Assembly (NCBI RefSeq): GCF_000298235.1
Contig: NZ_BAHE01000011.1
Span: 1-64,000, forward strand
From: Gordonia namibiensis NBRC 108229
GTDB lineage: Bacteria > Actinomycetota > Actinomycetes > Mycobacteriales > Mycobacteriaceae
DNA length: 64,000 nt
Direction: 5' to 3'
Under the pieces are notes generated by a model that was not told the DNA's origin, searched no databases, and saw only the letters and a list, made by a program, of their open reading frames with translations. Positions within the stretch are counted from its first letter, which is position 1. Each line of letters begins with the position of its first letter. A program made the position numbers and the translations under genes. This document shows, one piece after another, positions 32,912 through 41,551 of this stretch.

Positions 32912-33601
32912 TCAGGCCTCCTCTGCTGTCTTCTCGACGGCAGCCTTGGCATCCGCCGTGTTCTGCTCGATGAAGGCATTGAGCGTCTCGACGCTGAACA
33001 CAACCTCGTCCGAATCCAGGACGTCGTAGGTGTTGAGCTGATCGGGAGCGATCGGGAGCACGTTGTTCAGGTTCGCCACGCTCTTCCACGCCGTCAGGTC
33101 CTCGCGGCCGAGAACGACCAGGAACTTGCGACGATCGGAGAGGCTCTCCAGGAACTCGCGAGCCGCCTTGGTCGAGGGGGCCTGCCCCGCAACCAGTTCG
33201 GTGATCACGTGGATGCGCTCGTTGCGAGCGCGATCGCTCAGCGCACCGCGCAGGGCGGCGGCCTTCATCTTCTTGGGGGTGCGCTGGCTGTAGTCACGCG
33301 GCTGCGGGCCGTGGACGGTGCCACCGCCGGTGAACTGCGGTGCACGGGTCGAACCCTGACGCGCACGGCCGGTGCCCTTCTGGCGGTAAGGCTTGGCGCC
33401 ACCGCCGCGGACCTCGCCGCGGGTCTTGGTCGAGTGCGTGCCCTGGCGAGCCGCGGCCTGCTGGGCCACGACGACCTGGTGCATCAGCGCGATGTTGGCG
33501 GGAGCGTCGAACAGCGCGGCCGGCAGGTCAACGGTTCCGTTGGTCTTGCCGTCGGCGGTCTTGACGTCCAGCGTCAACTTGGTCGTGGTCTCGGTGCTCA
33601 C
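32912..33601 (-). CDS. rplD: 50S ribosomal protein L4
   Basis: 229-residue large-subunit protein whose extended loop lines the exit tunnel. In some bacteria L4 represses its own S10 operon. It has the tunnel loop [20 protein letters not shown] (~residues 66-85) and [16 protein letters not shown]. The start is GTG at 33601, sharing its G with the TAG stop of rplC. A short acidic C-terminal extension ([15 protein letters not shown]) follows the conserved domain. Confidence 0.97.
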   Translation of the reverse strand: MSTETTTKLTLDVKTADGKTNGTVDLPAALFDAPANIALMHQVVVAQQAAARQGTHSTKTRGEVRGGGAKPYRQKGTGRARQGSTRAPQFTGGGTVHGPQPRDYSQRTPKKMKAAALRGALSDRARNERIHVITELVAGQAPSTKAAREFLESLSDRRKFLVVLGREDLTAWKSVANLNNVLPIAPDQLNTYDVLDSDEVVFSVETLNAFIEQNTADAKAAVEKTAEEA

Positions 33602-34257
33602 TACTTCGCACCACCCTTCACTGCGTCGCGGACCACCACGATGCCGCCCTTGCGACCCGGGATCGCTCCCTTGATCAGCAGCAGGCCGGCCTCGGCGTCC
33701 ACCTTGTGGACGGTGAGGTTCTGCGTGGTCACCTTGTCGTTACCCATACGACCGGCCATCCGCATGCCCTTGAACACGCGACCCGGGGTGGCGCAGCCAC
33801 CGATCGAGCCGGGTGCGCGGTGCACGCGGTGAGCGCCGTGGCTGGCGCCCAGACCGGCGAAGCCGTGGCGCTTCATGACGCCGGCGAAACCCTTGCCCTT
33901 CGAGGTGCCCGTGACGTCGACCAGCGCGCCGTCGGCGAAGATCTCGGCGGTCAGTTCCTGACCGATCTCGAACTCGCTGACGTCGTTGACGCGGATCTCG
34001 GCCAGGTGACGGCGCGGGGTGACCCCGGCCTTCTCGTACTGGCCGGCGACCGGCTTGGTCACCTTGCGGGGATCGATGGCACCGTAGGCGAGCTGGACAG
34101 CGGTGTAGCCGTCACGGTCCTGCGTACGGAGCTGGGTGATGACGTTCGGGCCGGCCTGGATGACCGTGACCGGAACGACGCGGTTGTTCTCGTCGAAAAC
34201 CTGGGTCATGCCGAGCTTGGTGCCCAGGATGCCCTTGGATGAACTCTGGTTGCTCAT
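33601..34257 (-). CDS. rplC: 50S ribosomal protein L3
   Basis: 218-residue early-assembly protein near the peptidyl-transferase centre. Diagnostic blocks are [25 protein letters not shown], the loop [19 protein letters not shown] and [22 protein letters not shown], carrying the conserved Gln/Gly-rich extension. Normal length. It ends in a one-base overlap with rplD. Confidence 0.98.
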   Translation of the reverse strand: MSNQSSSKGILGTKLGMTQVFDENNRVVPVTVIQAGPNVITQLRTQDRDGYTAVQLAYGAIDPRKVTKPVAGQYEKAGVTPRRHLAEIRVNDVSEFEIGQELTAEIFADGALVDVTGTSKGKGFAGVMKRHGFAGLGASHGAHRVHRAPGSIGGCATPGRVFKGMRMAGRMGNDKVTTQNLTVHKVDAEAGLLLIKGAIPGRKGGIVVVRDAVKGGAK

Positions 34258-34276
34258 GATTTATCTCGTCCCCGTC

Positions 34277-34582
34277 CTACTGGATGTTGACGTCGACACT
34301 GGCCGGCAGGTCGATGCGCATGAGCGCGTCGACCGTCTTCGGGGTCGGGTCGAGGATGTCGATGAGTCGCTTGTGGGTACGCATCTCGAAATGTTCGCGG
34401 CTGTCCTTGTACTTGTGCGGCGAACGGATGACGCAGTACACGTTCTTCTCGGTGGGCAACGGCACCGGGCCAACGACACGTGCACCCGTACGGGTCACGG
34501 TCTCCACGATCTTGCGCGCCGAAGCGTCGATCGCCTCGTGGTCGTAGGCCTTGAGCCTGATGCGGATCTTCTGTCCCGCCAC
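34277..34582 (-). CDS. rpsJ: 30S ribosomal protein S10
   Basis: 101-residue small-subunit protein that also serves in transcription antitermination (NusE). The sequence [31 protein letters not shown] and [20 protein letters not shown] is nearly invariant in actinobacteria. The ORF is open further upstream, but GTG at 34582, ten bases after a GGAAGAGG purine run, starts the conserved protein at its expected length. First gene of the S10 operon. Confidence 0.98.
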   Translation of the reverse strand: MAGQKIRIRLKAYDHEAIDASARKIVETVTRTGARVVGPVPLPTEKNVYCVIRSPHKYKDSREHFEMRTHKRLIDILDPTPKTVDALMRIDLPASVDVNIQ

Positions 34583-34987
34583 GCTGTGTCCTCTTCCGTC
34601 AGTTGTTCTCGACAGACAAACACCGCGTGACCAGGGCAGGCTCTCGCCGGCTGAGCACATGACCGCCGTGTGAGATTCGGCAATCGACGCTGTTCATCTG
34701 TCGTTGTACGTTGGCTCGTCTCTGGAACGAGCCGGTTTGCTCCGGCACCCGCGGTCGGGCGTGTCGAGTCCGTGAACCTGATTCGGAGCACGCGTTACAC
34801 GCCCATTCCCCGTTAACCGGGCCTGGGAGTCATTCACCTGACCACTTCGGCGGTGTCTGCACAGTGTGCGACGTGCGTCTGCCGGTCAAGGCAACCCGAC
34901 AAGTATGCAACAGAGACGGGTGCCGATTCAAATCCGACCTCGTCACACCCCCGGTCCACCAAACTGACTCATGAGTAAGATACCCGC
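34583..34987 (-). promoter_or_regulatory. S10 operon promoter/leader region with stem-loops
   Basis: 405 bases without a gene. In the direction of rpsJ the leader can fold two adjacent stems: GGCTCGT/ACGAGCC (34713-34719 with 34727-34733) and GCCGG/CCGGC (34731-34735 with 34742-34746). The two overlap by three bases and would be mutually exclusive. A weak TTGACC element around 34882-34887 (minus strand) could be a -35 box, but no convincing -10 goes with it. The last ~10 bases before 34988 belong to the upstream region of the divergent DUF4442 gene. Confidence 0.35.
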
Positions 34988-35464
34988 ATGGCTGCTATCG
35001 GTTCCACCTACGCCCTGCGCAAGAAGCTTCCCGACAACGCTCTCGGGAACGTCCTGTTCTCGCTGGGCCTGGTCGTCAAGGCCCCGTACTTCGGGACCGT
35101 GTTCCCGCTCGTCCAGAAGATGGAGCCCGGTTTCGCCAAGGTCACCGCTCCCAACTGGTTCGGGGTCCACAACCACATCGGCACGTTTCACGCGATCGCC
35201 GCCTGCAACCTGGCCGAGGCCGCGATGGGTGTGCTCATGGAGGCCACCACCCCCACCTCGCACCGCTGGATCCCCAAGGCGATGGAGACGCGGTATCTGG
35301 CGAAGGCCACCACCCGGCTCATCGCAGAGGCCCACCTGGCCGAGCCGGTCGACCTCGCGTCCATCACCACCGGCACGGACGTCATCGTCTCGGTGAGCAT
35401 CACCGACACCAAGGGCACCGAGGTCGTTCACTGTGACATCACCACGTGGGTGACCCCGAAGTAG
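34988..35464 (+). CDS. DUF4442 hot-dog fold protein (thioesterase-like)
   Basis: 158 residues. The sequence matches the DUF4442/PaaI-like thioesterase superfamily in layout: a long helical N terminus, then WFGVHNHIGTFHAIAACNLAEAAMGVLM (the hot-dog helix with HNHIGT at the position of the thioesterase active-site region), and terminal strands VDLASITTGTDVIVSVSITD and EVVHCDITTWVTPK. Substrate unknown; acyl-CoA or acyl-ACP thioesters are typical of the fold. It is a single gene, transcribed divergently from the ribosomal operon and convergent with the secreted protein that follows (stop codons abut). Confidence 0.78.
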   Translation: MAAIGSTYALRKKLPDNALGNVLFSLGLVVKAPYFGTVFPLVQKMEPGFAKVTAPNWFGVHNHIGTFHAIAACNLAEAAMGVLMEATTPTSHRWIPKAMETRYLAKATTRLIAEAHLAEPVDLASITTGTDVIVSVSITDTKGTEVVHCDITTWVTPK

Positions 35465-36730
35465 CTACCGGTAGCAGGCCTGCCAGCCGGCAGTGCGCAC
35501 CGTCTCGGCGGAGCAGTAGGTCGCGCGCGGATAGTAGGGCCCCATCGACGACGCCGGGTCGGTCTTGTTCGCCTGCGACGCCTGCACGCTGGTCGGGTAG
35601 AACTCCGACGACGGCAGCATGTTGCGCAGGAACACGACCTTCGGCACGGTCGTGCTGCCCCACGGGATGACGGTCAGGTCCGAGCCGGCGACCTGCGCTG
35701 CGGTCAGGTCACCGGGCGCCGCGACCACATAGGTGTAGTAGCCGTCGGCGTCGATCCGGGTCGCGTGGTCCGCCGCACAGGCGACCACCGGGTAGGGCGT
35801 CACCTTGTCGTTCTGACACATCGACCAGTACCGGAGTTGCTCGCCGGGAGCGGCCGGCGGCTGCCCGGCCCGACTGTCGGGGAAGCTCGGCGCCTTGCCG
35901 CGGATCACCGCGACGCGTCCGGGCCGGTAGTTGAGCAGCGAGCCGATGTACTTGTTGTCGCCGTTCGGGAACAGGCCCGACGTGCTCGCCGGGTTCACGA
36001 AGGTCGCCTCCTTCGCGTTCCCGGGGAGGGAGGCCGACGCGGCGTTGCCGATCGCGTCGTCGAAGACCCCCGTGAGCGCCTGCGCGATCGGCCCGTCGTG
36101 GTCGCGCGGATTGAACGGCTGCGCGCACGGCGCGACGGGGATCTTCTGGCCCCCTATCGAGAAGGTCACGTTCGGCAGGGGGACGCCACCGTTCGGGGAG
36201 TTCGGGTCGTCGGGGACGTAGATCCGCACGATGAGGAAGCCGACAGGCGCGTTCTGACCACCGGCCGGGATACCGCGGATCTCGTTGCGCGAGTGGTCGG
36301 CGGCGCCGGGCACGACCGTCGCGTGCCACGTGCGCTTCGACGCAGGCGGCATCGCGACCGGCGCGGCGAAGGGGTTGATGCTGCCTGCATCGGGCCGGAT
36401 CTGGTTGTCGCGCAGGGTGTCGACCGTGTCGAGGTCGGTGCCGTAGGTGTTGAGCGAGAAGTACCGGGCAGCCGGGAAGGTCCCCGACAGGCGGATCGAG
36501 TCCCCCGGGCCGAGGGCGTACGGCAGCACCCAGTAGGTCGCGTTGGCGTCGGGGAAAGCGACGTTGAGATCGGTGCTGTTCGACATCAGCTGCCATACGC
36601 ATCCGGGCCCCGGCGCATAGCCCTGCGGGGCCGCCGACGCGGGGGCCGACCCCACGGCCGTCATCGCGAGCACCGCCCCGACGACCACACCGACGACCCC
36701 TCCGATACGGCACCTGACCTGTGTGAACAA
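35465..36730 (-). CDS. Secreted protein of unknown function
   Basis: 421 residues with a clear signal peptide: basic start (FTQVRCR), hydrophobic core GGVVGVVVGAVLAMTAV and cleavage expected after SAPASA. The mature part is rich in Pro, Gly, Asn and aromatic residues with a few Cys (CVWQL, APCAQP, SMCQND, VACAAD, ATYCSAE, WQACYR), suggesting disulfides and a beta-rich extracellular domain. I do not recognise the family. TTG at 36730 is chosen because GGAGGGAG lies seven bases upstream and the signal peptide starts there; a GTG 13 codons earlier would add a polar leader. It is convergent with the DUF4442 gene and divergent from the amidotransferase. Confidence 0.75.
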   Translation of the reverse strand: MFTQVRCRIGGVVGVVVGAVLAMTAVGSAPASAAPQGYAPGPGCVWQLMSNSTDLNVAFPDANATYWVLPYALGPGDSIRLSGTFPAARYFSLNTYGTDLDTVDTLRDNQIRPDAGSINPFAAPVAMPPASKRTWHATVVPGAADHSRNEIRGIPAGGQNAPVGFLIVRIYVPDDPNSPNGGVPLPNVTFSIGGQKIPVAPCAQPFNPRDHDGPIAQALTGVFDDAIGNAASASLPGNAKEATFVNPASTSGLFPNGDNKYIGSLLNYRPGRVAVIRGKAPSFPDSRAGQPPAAPGEQLRYWSMCQNDKVTPYPVVACAADHATRIDADGYYTYVVAAPGDLTAAQVAGSDLTVIPWGSTTVPKVVFLRNMLPSSEFYPTSVQASQANKTDPASSMGPYYPRATYCSAETVRTAGWQACYR

Positions 36731-36979
36731 AGTTGCTCCCTCCGTCGCCAGATCGTAGCCACAGCTCACCCGGCGTGCCGGGCCAATCCCGCGACATCAC
36801 CTCGGCCTGCCTCCCGGCGGCGATGCTCATAGGGTGAGAGATGGCCCCGCCGTCGACGCCCTCCCGGCCGGAGCGGCGCAAGACCCCGGGTCCGCCCCTC
36901 CGAGTGCGGCAGTATCGAAGAGGGACGGTATCGACGGGGAACCGCCCGACAGGCGCCACCGAGCAGGAGGACAGAGATC

Positions 36980-38779
36980 ATGTGCGGAATCTGCGGCGAG
37001 ATCCGTTTCGACGGCAGCGTGCCCGAGGTGTCGACCGTCGACGCGATGACCTGCGAGATGACGCGCCGGGGGCCCGACGGGAGCGGCGTCTTCGCGAAAG
37101 GGTCTGTCGCTCTCGGACATCGGCGCCTGAAGATCATCGACCTGTCCGAGAAGGGCAGCCAGCCGATGATCGACCCGGCCCTGGGCCTGGCACTCGTCTT
37201 CAACGGCTGCATCTACAACCACCACGAACTGCGGGCCGAGCTAGAGGGGAAGGGTTACTCCTTCTTCTCCCACGCCGACAGCGAGGTGATCCTCAAGGCC
37301 TTCCACGCCTGGGGCCCCGACTGCGTGGACCATTTCATCGGCATGTTCGCGTTCGCGATCGTCGACACCGACACCGGCGTGGTGACCCTCGGCCGTGACC
37401 GTCTCGGCATCAAGCCCCTCTACCTGGCCGACACCCCGGGCCGGCTGCGCTTCGCGTCGTCGGTGCAGGCGCTGCTCCGTGCAGGTGACGTCGACACGTC
37501 GATCGATCGTGTTGCGCTGCATCACTATTTCAGCTTCCACGCGGTGGTCCCGGCGCCGCACACCATCTACAACGGGATCCGCAAGCTGCCGCCCGCCACG
37601 GTCATGGTCATCCACCCCGACGGCCGACGCACCGAGCGGAAGTACTGGGAACCGGCCTTCGAAGCACATCCCGACCGTGCGGACTGGGGCGAGGAGCGTT
37701 GGCATGCCGAGCTCCTGGACTCGTTGCGCACCTCGGTGAAGCGTCGCATGGTCGCCGACGTGCCGGTCGGCGTGCTCCTGTCCGGCGGCGTCGACTCGTC
37801 ACTCGTGGTGGCTCTGCTCGCCGAGCAGGGACAGACCGACCTGGCCACCTTCAGCATCGGATTCGATTCGGCCGCAGGGGAATCGGGCGACGAGTACGCC
37901 TACTCCGATCTGATCGCCGACACCTTCGCGACGGATCACCACAAGATCCACATCGGCACCGACCGGTTGCTGCCCGCGATCCCCGACACCGTCGCGGCGA
38001 TGGGCGAGCCGATGGTCAGCCACGACTGCGTGGCCTTCTATCTCCTGTCCCAGGAGGTCAGCAAGTCCATCAAGGTGGTCCAGTCCGGGCAGGGCGCCGA
38101 TGAGATCCTCGGCGGCTACAGCTGGTACCCGCCGCTACGCGGGGTGCCGCGGCAGGACACGACCCGCGCCTACGCGAACGTCTTCTTCGACCGCGACGAC
38201 GCCGACATCCGCAGCATCCTCGCCGACGAGTACCTCCTCGAGGCCGGTTACGACCCCAGTTTCGCATTCGCCCAGGCACATCAGTCGGCGCCGGGGGCCG
38301 ACACCTCGGTCGACGCGGCACTGCGGCTCGACACCACCGTCATGCTCGTCGACGACCCGGTCAAACGCGTCGACACGATGACGATGGCGTGGGGACTCGA
38401 GGCCCGGGTGCCCTTCCTCGACCATGAGTTCGTCGAACTCGCCGCGACCTGCCCAGCCGAACTCAAACTCGCGCACGGGGGCAAGGGCGTTCTCAAGGAG
38501 GCGAGCCGGTCGCTCCTGCCGTCGGCGGTGATCGACCGGACCAAGGGCTACTTCCCGGTGCCCGGCATCCGCCACCTCACCGGCGGGGTCCTCGACCTCG
38601 TCAACGACACCCTCCGGTCGCAGGCCGCCGTCGACCGCGGGCTCTACCGACCCGAGGCGCTCGACAAGTTGTTCGGCGACCCCAACGGCATCCGAACCCG
38701 GCTAGACGGCAACGAACTCTGGCAGGTCGCCCTCCTCGAGATGTGGCTCCAGACGACGGAAGCGAACGCCCGACGGTGA
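36980..38779 (+). CDS. Glutamine-dependent amidotransferase, N-acetylglutaminylglutamine amidotransferase type
   Basis: 599-residue AsnB-family enzyme. The N-terminal class II glutaminase has the nucleophile Cys2 (MCGICGE), with RRGPDGSG, HRRLKIIDLS and FNGCIYNHHELR. The C-terminal synthetase has the PP-loop LLSGGVDSSLVVALL (~residues 257-271) and GLEARVPFLDHEFVE. The sequence is closest to the trio-type amidotransferase (AsnO) that amidates the osmolyte dipeptide N-acetylglutaminylglutamine in Pseudomonas and relatives. The usual partner, the GNAT/ATP-grasp dipeptide synthetase, is not in the window. An AGGAGG site lies nine bases upstream. It overlaps the S9 peptidase gene (GTGA). Confidence 0.85.
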   Translation: MCGICGEIRFDGSVPEVSTVDAMTCEMTRRGPDGSGVFAKGSVALGHRRLKIIDLSEKGSQPMIDPALGLALVFNGCIYNHHELRAELEGKGYSFFSHADSEVILKAFHAWGPDCVDHFIGMFAFAIVDTDTGVVTLGRDRLGIKPLYLADTPGRLRFASSVQALLRAGDVDTSIDRVALHHYFSFHAVVPAPHTIYNGIRKLPPATVMVIHPDGRRTERKYWEPAFEAHPDRADWGEERWHAELLDSLRTSVKRRMVADVPVGVLLSGGVDSSLVVALLAEQGQTDLATFSIGFDSAAGESGDEYAYSDLIADTFATDHHKIHIGTDRLLPAIPDTVAAMGEPMVSHDCVAFYLLSQEVSKSIKVVQSGQGADEILGGYSWYPPLRGVPRQDTTRAYANVFFDRDDADIRSILADEYLLEAGYDPSFAFAQAHQSAPGADTSVDAALRLDTTVMLVDDPVKRVDTMTMAWGLEARVPFLDHEFVELAATCPAELKLAHGGKGVLKEASRSLLPSAVIDRTKGYFPVPGIRHLTGGVLDLVNDTLRSQAAVDRGLYRPEALDKLFGDPNGIRTRLDGNELWQVALLEMWLQTTEANARR

Positions 38780-40689
38780 CTGCTCTACGTTTCGACGACC
38801 GCGGTTGGAAGACCTACGGCGCCTCCCTCTCACCCGACGGGAGCGCCTTCGCCTACATCGTCGACGACGGCAACGGATATCCCCGTGCGGCACAACGATC
38901 CCTGTCACGTGATGGGGTCGGCGACCTGCGCTGGGTCAAACTGCGGTCCACCGGTCCGGTCCGAAAGATCGTGCATTCCACCGACAGCCGGTGGCTGGCC
39001 GTCGAGATCGCACCCAGTGGCGGTGAACACCACCAAGTCTGGGTCGTGACCACCGATCCCGACGACGACACCGCGCACCGGATCGCGGCCACCCGCCCGG
39101 ACGGCCGGTCCTACGGGACCGTCCGTCTCGTCGGCTGGGACACCGACTGGGTACTGCTCACCGCGATCGACCACGACGGCACCACGCACGCATTGCGCGT
39201 CCACCCCGGCACCCAGACCGCCCGGACCCTCGACCTGCGCGTCGGCAGCGAACTGATCGATTCCTGGAAGGGCGCGACCCTCGTCCGCGTCGGCCCGCGC
39301 GGCTATCACGACATGCTGCTGATCCGGCGCCGTCCCGACTCGCCCGACGACGAGGTCACGATGACGCCGCTGCTCCCCCAGGACCCCGGCGCCGTCACCG
39401 ACCAGGGCTATGTGCTCGACCAGGGTTTCGATCACCCGTCGCTGGTCTTCGTCCCCGCGCCGAACGAACCCATCCGCGACCTCGACAGCGTCCAGGCGTT
39501 GGTGCGCAGCGACTTCGACGCGAAATTCCCCCGACTCCTCGGTGTCGAGGTGAGCAAGTTCGGCGTCCGGTTCCGGGTGATGGCACAACGCGTCGACATC
39601 GGACTCGACGAGTTCGCCGTCAGCCACGACCAGTCGACCGTCGCCCTGTTGTGGAACGTCAAGGGCCGCAGCGAGCTGCAGATCCTGACGCTCCCCGACC
39701 AGACATTGCATCCGCCGATCGAGCTCCCCGGTGAGGTCGCTCATGATCTGTCGATCAGTGCGGCGGGATCGGTGGTGTCGGTGACCGTGTCGAGCCCCCA
39801 GCACTCCCCGCTCGTCCACCTGATCGATGTCCCGAACCGGAAGGTGACGCCGGTGCGCGACGACGTCGTCACCGGTGAGGGTCCGTCGAGTCTCCTCCGC
39901 CCCGAGCTCGTGGAGTTCTTCGCGCGGGACGGCATGCCGCTGTCGGGTTTCCTGTATCGGGCCGCGAAGAAGAACCGCGACGAGCGGCCCGGGCCGACGC
40001 TGCTCTACTTCCACGGCGGCCCCGAGGGACAGACCCGCCCGGACTACCAGTTCCTCTTCGGCCCGCTCGTCGACGCCGGGATCACCGTCTTCGCCCCCAA
40101 CGTCCGTGGCTCGTCGGGTTACGGCCGCCTTTTCTCCCACGCCGACGATCGATACGGCCGGTATGCGGGCATCGACGACGCCGCGGACTGCGCGGAACTG
40201 CTGTGCCGCCTGGGGATCGCCGATCCGGACTCGGTGTACTGTTCGGGCCGCTCCTACGGCGGGTACCTGACGCTGGCCTGCCTGACCTTCCACCCCGACC
40301 TGTTCGCGGCCGGCATCGCGATCTGCGGCATGAGCGACCTCGAGTCGTTCTTCCGTAACACCGAACCATGGATCGCCGTCGCCGCATATACCAAATACGG
40401 TCACCCCGAGTCCGATCGCGAGCTGCTCGCCGACCTCTCCCCCATCCACCGCATCGACGACGTGCGCGCCCCGCTCCTCGTGGTGCACGGCGCGCACGAC
40501 ACCAACGTGCCGGTCAGCGAATCGCAACAGATCGTCGCCGAACTGCAGGCCCGCGGCGCGGTCGCCGAGATGCTGATGTTCGACGACGAGGGCCACGAGA
40601 TCGTCAAGCGCAGCAACCAACATCGGCTGACCGAGGCCGTTGCCGAGTGGATCACGAGGTACCCGACGCGTCCCGGGGTGATGCGGTGA
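38776..40689 (+). CDS. S9 family (prolyl oligopeptidase-like) serine peptidase
   Basis: 637 residues. The N-terminal ~380 residues form a predicted beta-propeller. The C-terminal alpha/beta-hydrolase has TLLYFHGGPEGQ (oxyanion region), the nucleophile elbow CSGRSYGGYLT, catalytic Asp in VVHGAHDTNVP and His in FDDEGHEIVK. No signal peptide, so it is cytosolic. GTG at 38776 overlaps the amidotransferase stop. The coupling suggests a role in turnover or remodelling of the dipeptide product, in the way the osmoprotectant-locus peptidase does elsewhere, although that one belongs to another family. It overlaps the downstream regulator gene in the same manner. Confidence 0.9.
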   Translation: MTALRFDDRGWKTYGASLSPDGSAFAYIVDDGNGYPRAAQRSLSRDGVGDLRWVKLRSTGPVRKIVHSTDSRWLAVEIAPSGGEHHQVWVVTTDPDDDTAHRIAATRPDGRSYGTVRLVGWDTDWVLLTAIDHDGTTHALRVHPGTQTARTLDLRVGSELIDSWKGATLVRVGPRGYHDMLLIRRRPDSPDDEVTMTPLLPQDPGAVTDQGYVLDQGFDHPSLVFVPAPNEPIRDLDSVQALVRSDFDAKFPRLLGVEVSKFGVRFRVMAQRVDIGLDEFAVSHDQSTVALLWNVKGRSELQILTLPDQTLHPPIELPGEVAHDLSISAAGSVVSVTVSSPQHSPLVHLIDVPNRKVTPVRDDVVTGEGPSSLLRPELVEFFARDGMPLSGFLYRAAKKNRDERPGPTLLYFHGGPEGQTRPDYQFLFGPLVDAGITVFAPNVRGSSGYGRLFSHADDRYGRYAGIDDAADCAELLCRLGIADPDSVYCSGRSYGGYLTLACLTFHPDLFAAGIAICGMSDLESFFRNTEPWIAVAAYTKYGHPESDRELLADLSPIHRIDDVRAPLLVVHGAHDTNVPVSESQQIVAELQARGAVAEMLMFDDEGHEIVKRSNQHRLTEAVAEWITRYPTRPGVMR

Positions 40690-41390
40690 ACCGGCGGATG
40701 ACCGACCGGTTGCTCGCGCAGCTGGCGGACACCCGCACCGGCAACGAGCGTGCCAATGTGCTCGAGGAACTCCGCCGACTGATCCTGTCCGGTGGCGCGC
40801 CCCCGGGTACCCAGATCCCGCCCGCCGAGATCGCCGACGCCTTCGGGGTCAGTCCGATACCGGTGCGCGAAGCGCTCAAGACCCTGGTCGGCGAGGGCCT
40901 TGTGGTGCACCGGCCCAACGCCGGGTACCGCGTCAACCAACCCTCCGCCGACGAGCTCCGTGAGATCTACTTCGTGCGTGGCACCCTGGAACAGGCCGCG
41001 CTGGCGCGGTCGGTCGAGCTCATCGACGAGTCCGCCCTGCAGATCGCCCGGGACCGCCACGCCGAACTCCTCGTCGCGGTGAAGTACAACGACGGCAAGG
41101 CATTTCACGATGTGTCCCGCGAGTTTCACCGCGCCCTCACCACCCCGTGCGCGATGCCGCGACTTCTCAACATGTTCGAGGCGACCTGGAACCTCACCGA
41201 GCCCTTCCAGATGATGCGTTCGGTGACCGCCGAGACGCAGGCAGCACTCAACGCCGATCACGAGGACCTGCTCGAGGCCTTCGCCGACCGCGACACCCCG
41301 TCGGTCCTCGAGGTCGCCCGCCGACACCACCAGCGACTCGAGATCGCGATCGTCGAGACCGCCGACCTTCTCGACGTCCGCCACGACTGA
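40686..41390 (+). CDS. GntR family transcriptional regulator (FadR/FCD type)
   Basis: 234 residues. The N-terminal winged helix-turn-helix contains ILSGGAPPGTQIPPAEIADAFGVSPIPVREALKTLVGEGLV. The C-terminal all-helical FCD ligand-binding domain begins at ELREIYFVRGTLEQAALARSV and has H-x3-H style residues (FHDVSREFHRALT, ARRHHQRLE) typical of metal-assisted carboxylate binding. GTG at 40686 overlaps the peptidase stop; an ATG four codons later is the alternative. It could govern its own operon or the NCS1 permease 161 bases downstream; such regulators often sit beside nucleobase or allantoin transport genes. Confidence 0.9.
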   Translation: MNRRMTDRLLAQLADTRTGNERANVLEELRRLILSGGAPPGTQIPPAEIADAFGVSPIPVREALKTLVGEGLVVHRPNAGYRVNQPSADELREIYFVRGTLEQAALARSVELIDESALQIARDRHAELLVAVKYNDGKAFHDVSREFHRALTTPCAMPRLLNMFEATWNLTEPFQMMRSVTAETQAALNADHEDLLEAFADRDTPSVLEVARRHHQRLEIAIVETADLLDVRHD

Positions 41391-41551
41391 CGGGTCCCCC
41401 CACGACCGGCACCCTCGGGCGCCGGCCGGTGCACCCGGCGGAATATATTTGCGCGTTCATCACCAGGTAACAAACCGTTCCTAGTTTTGTCCCATCAGCA
41501 TTCCCGCACCTGAGAGCGGTTTTCGCGCTGAGAGACAAACCAGGAGAACAC

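Noticed and set aside
34911-34950. tRNA-like T-loop (GATTCAAATCC) upstream of the DUF4442 gene
   Set aside because: The bases flanking the loop do not form a five-pair T-stem, and no acceptor, D or anticodon arms can be drawn around it.
38905-40623. 572-codon minus-strand frame opposite the S9 peptidase
   Set aside because: It is antisense to a gene with a complete catalytic triad and has no motifs of its own.
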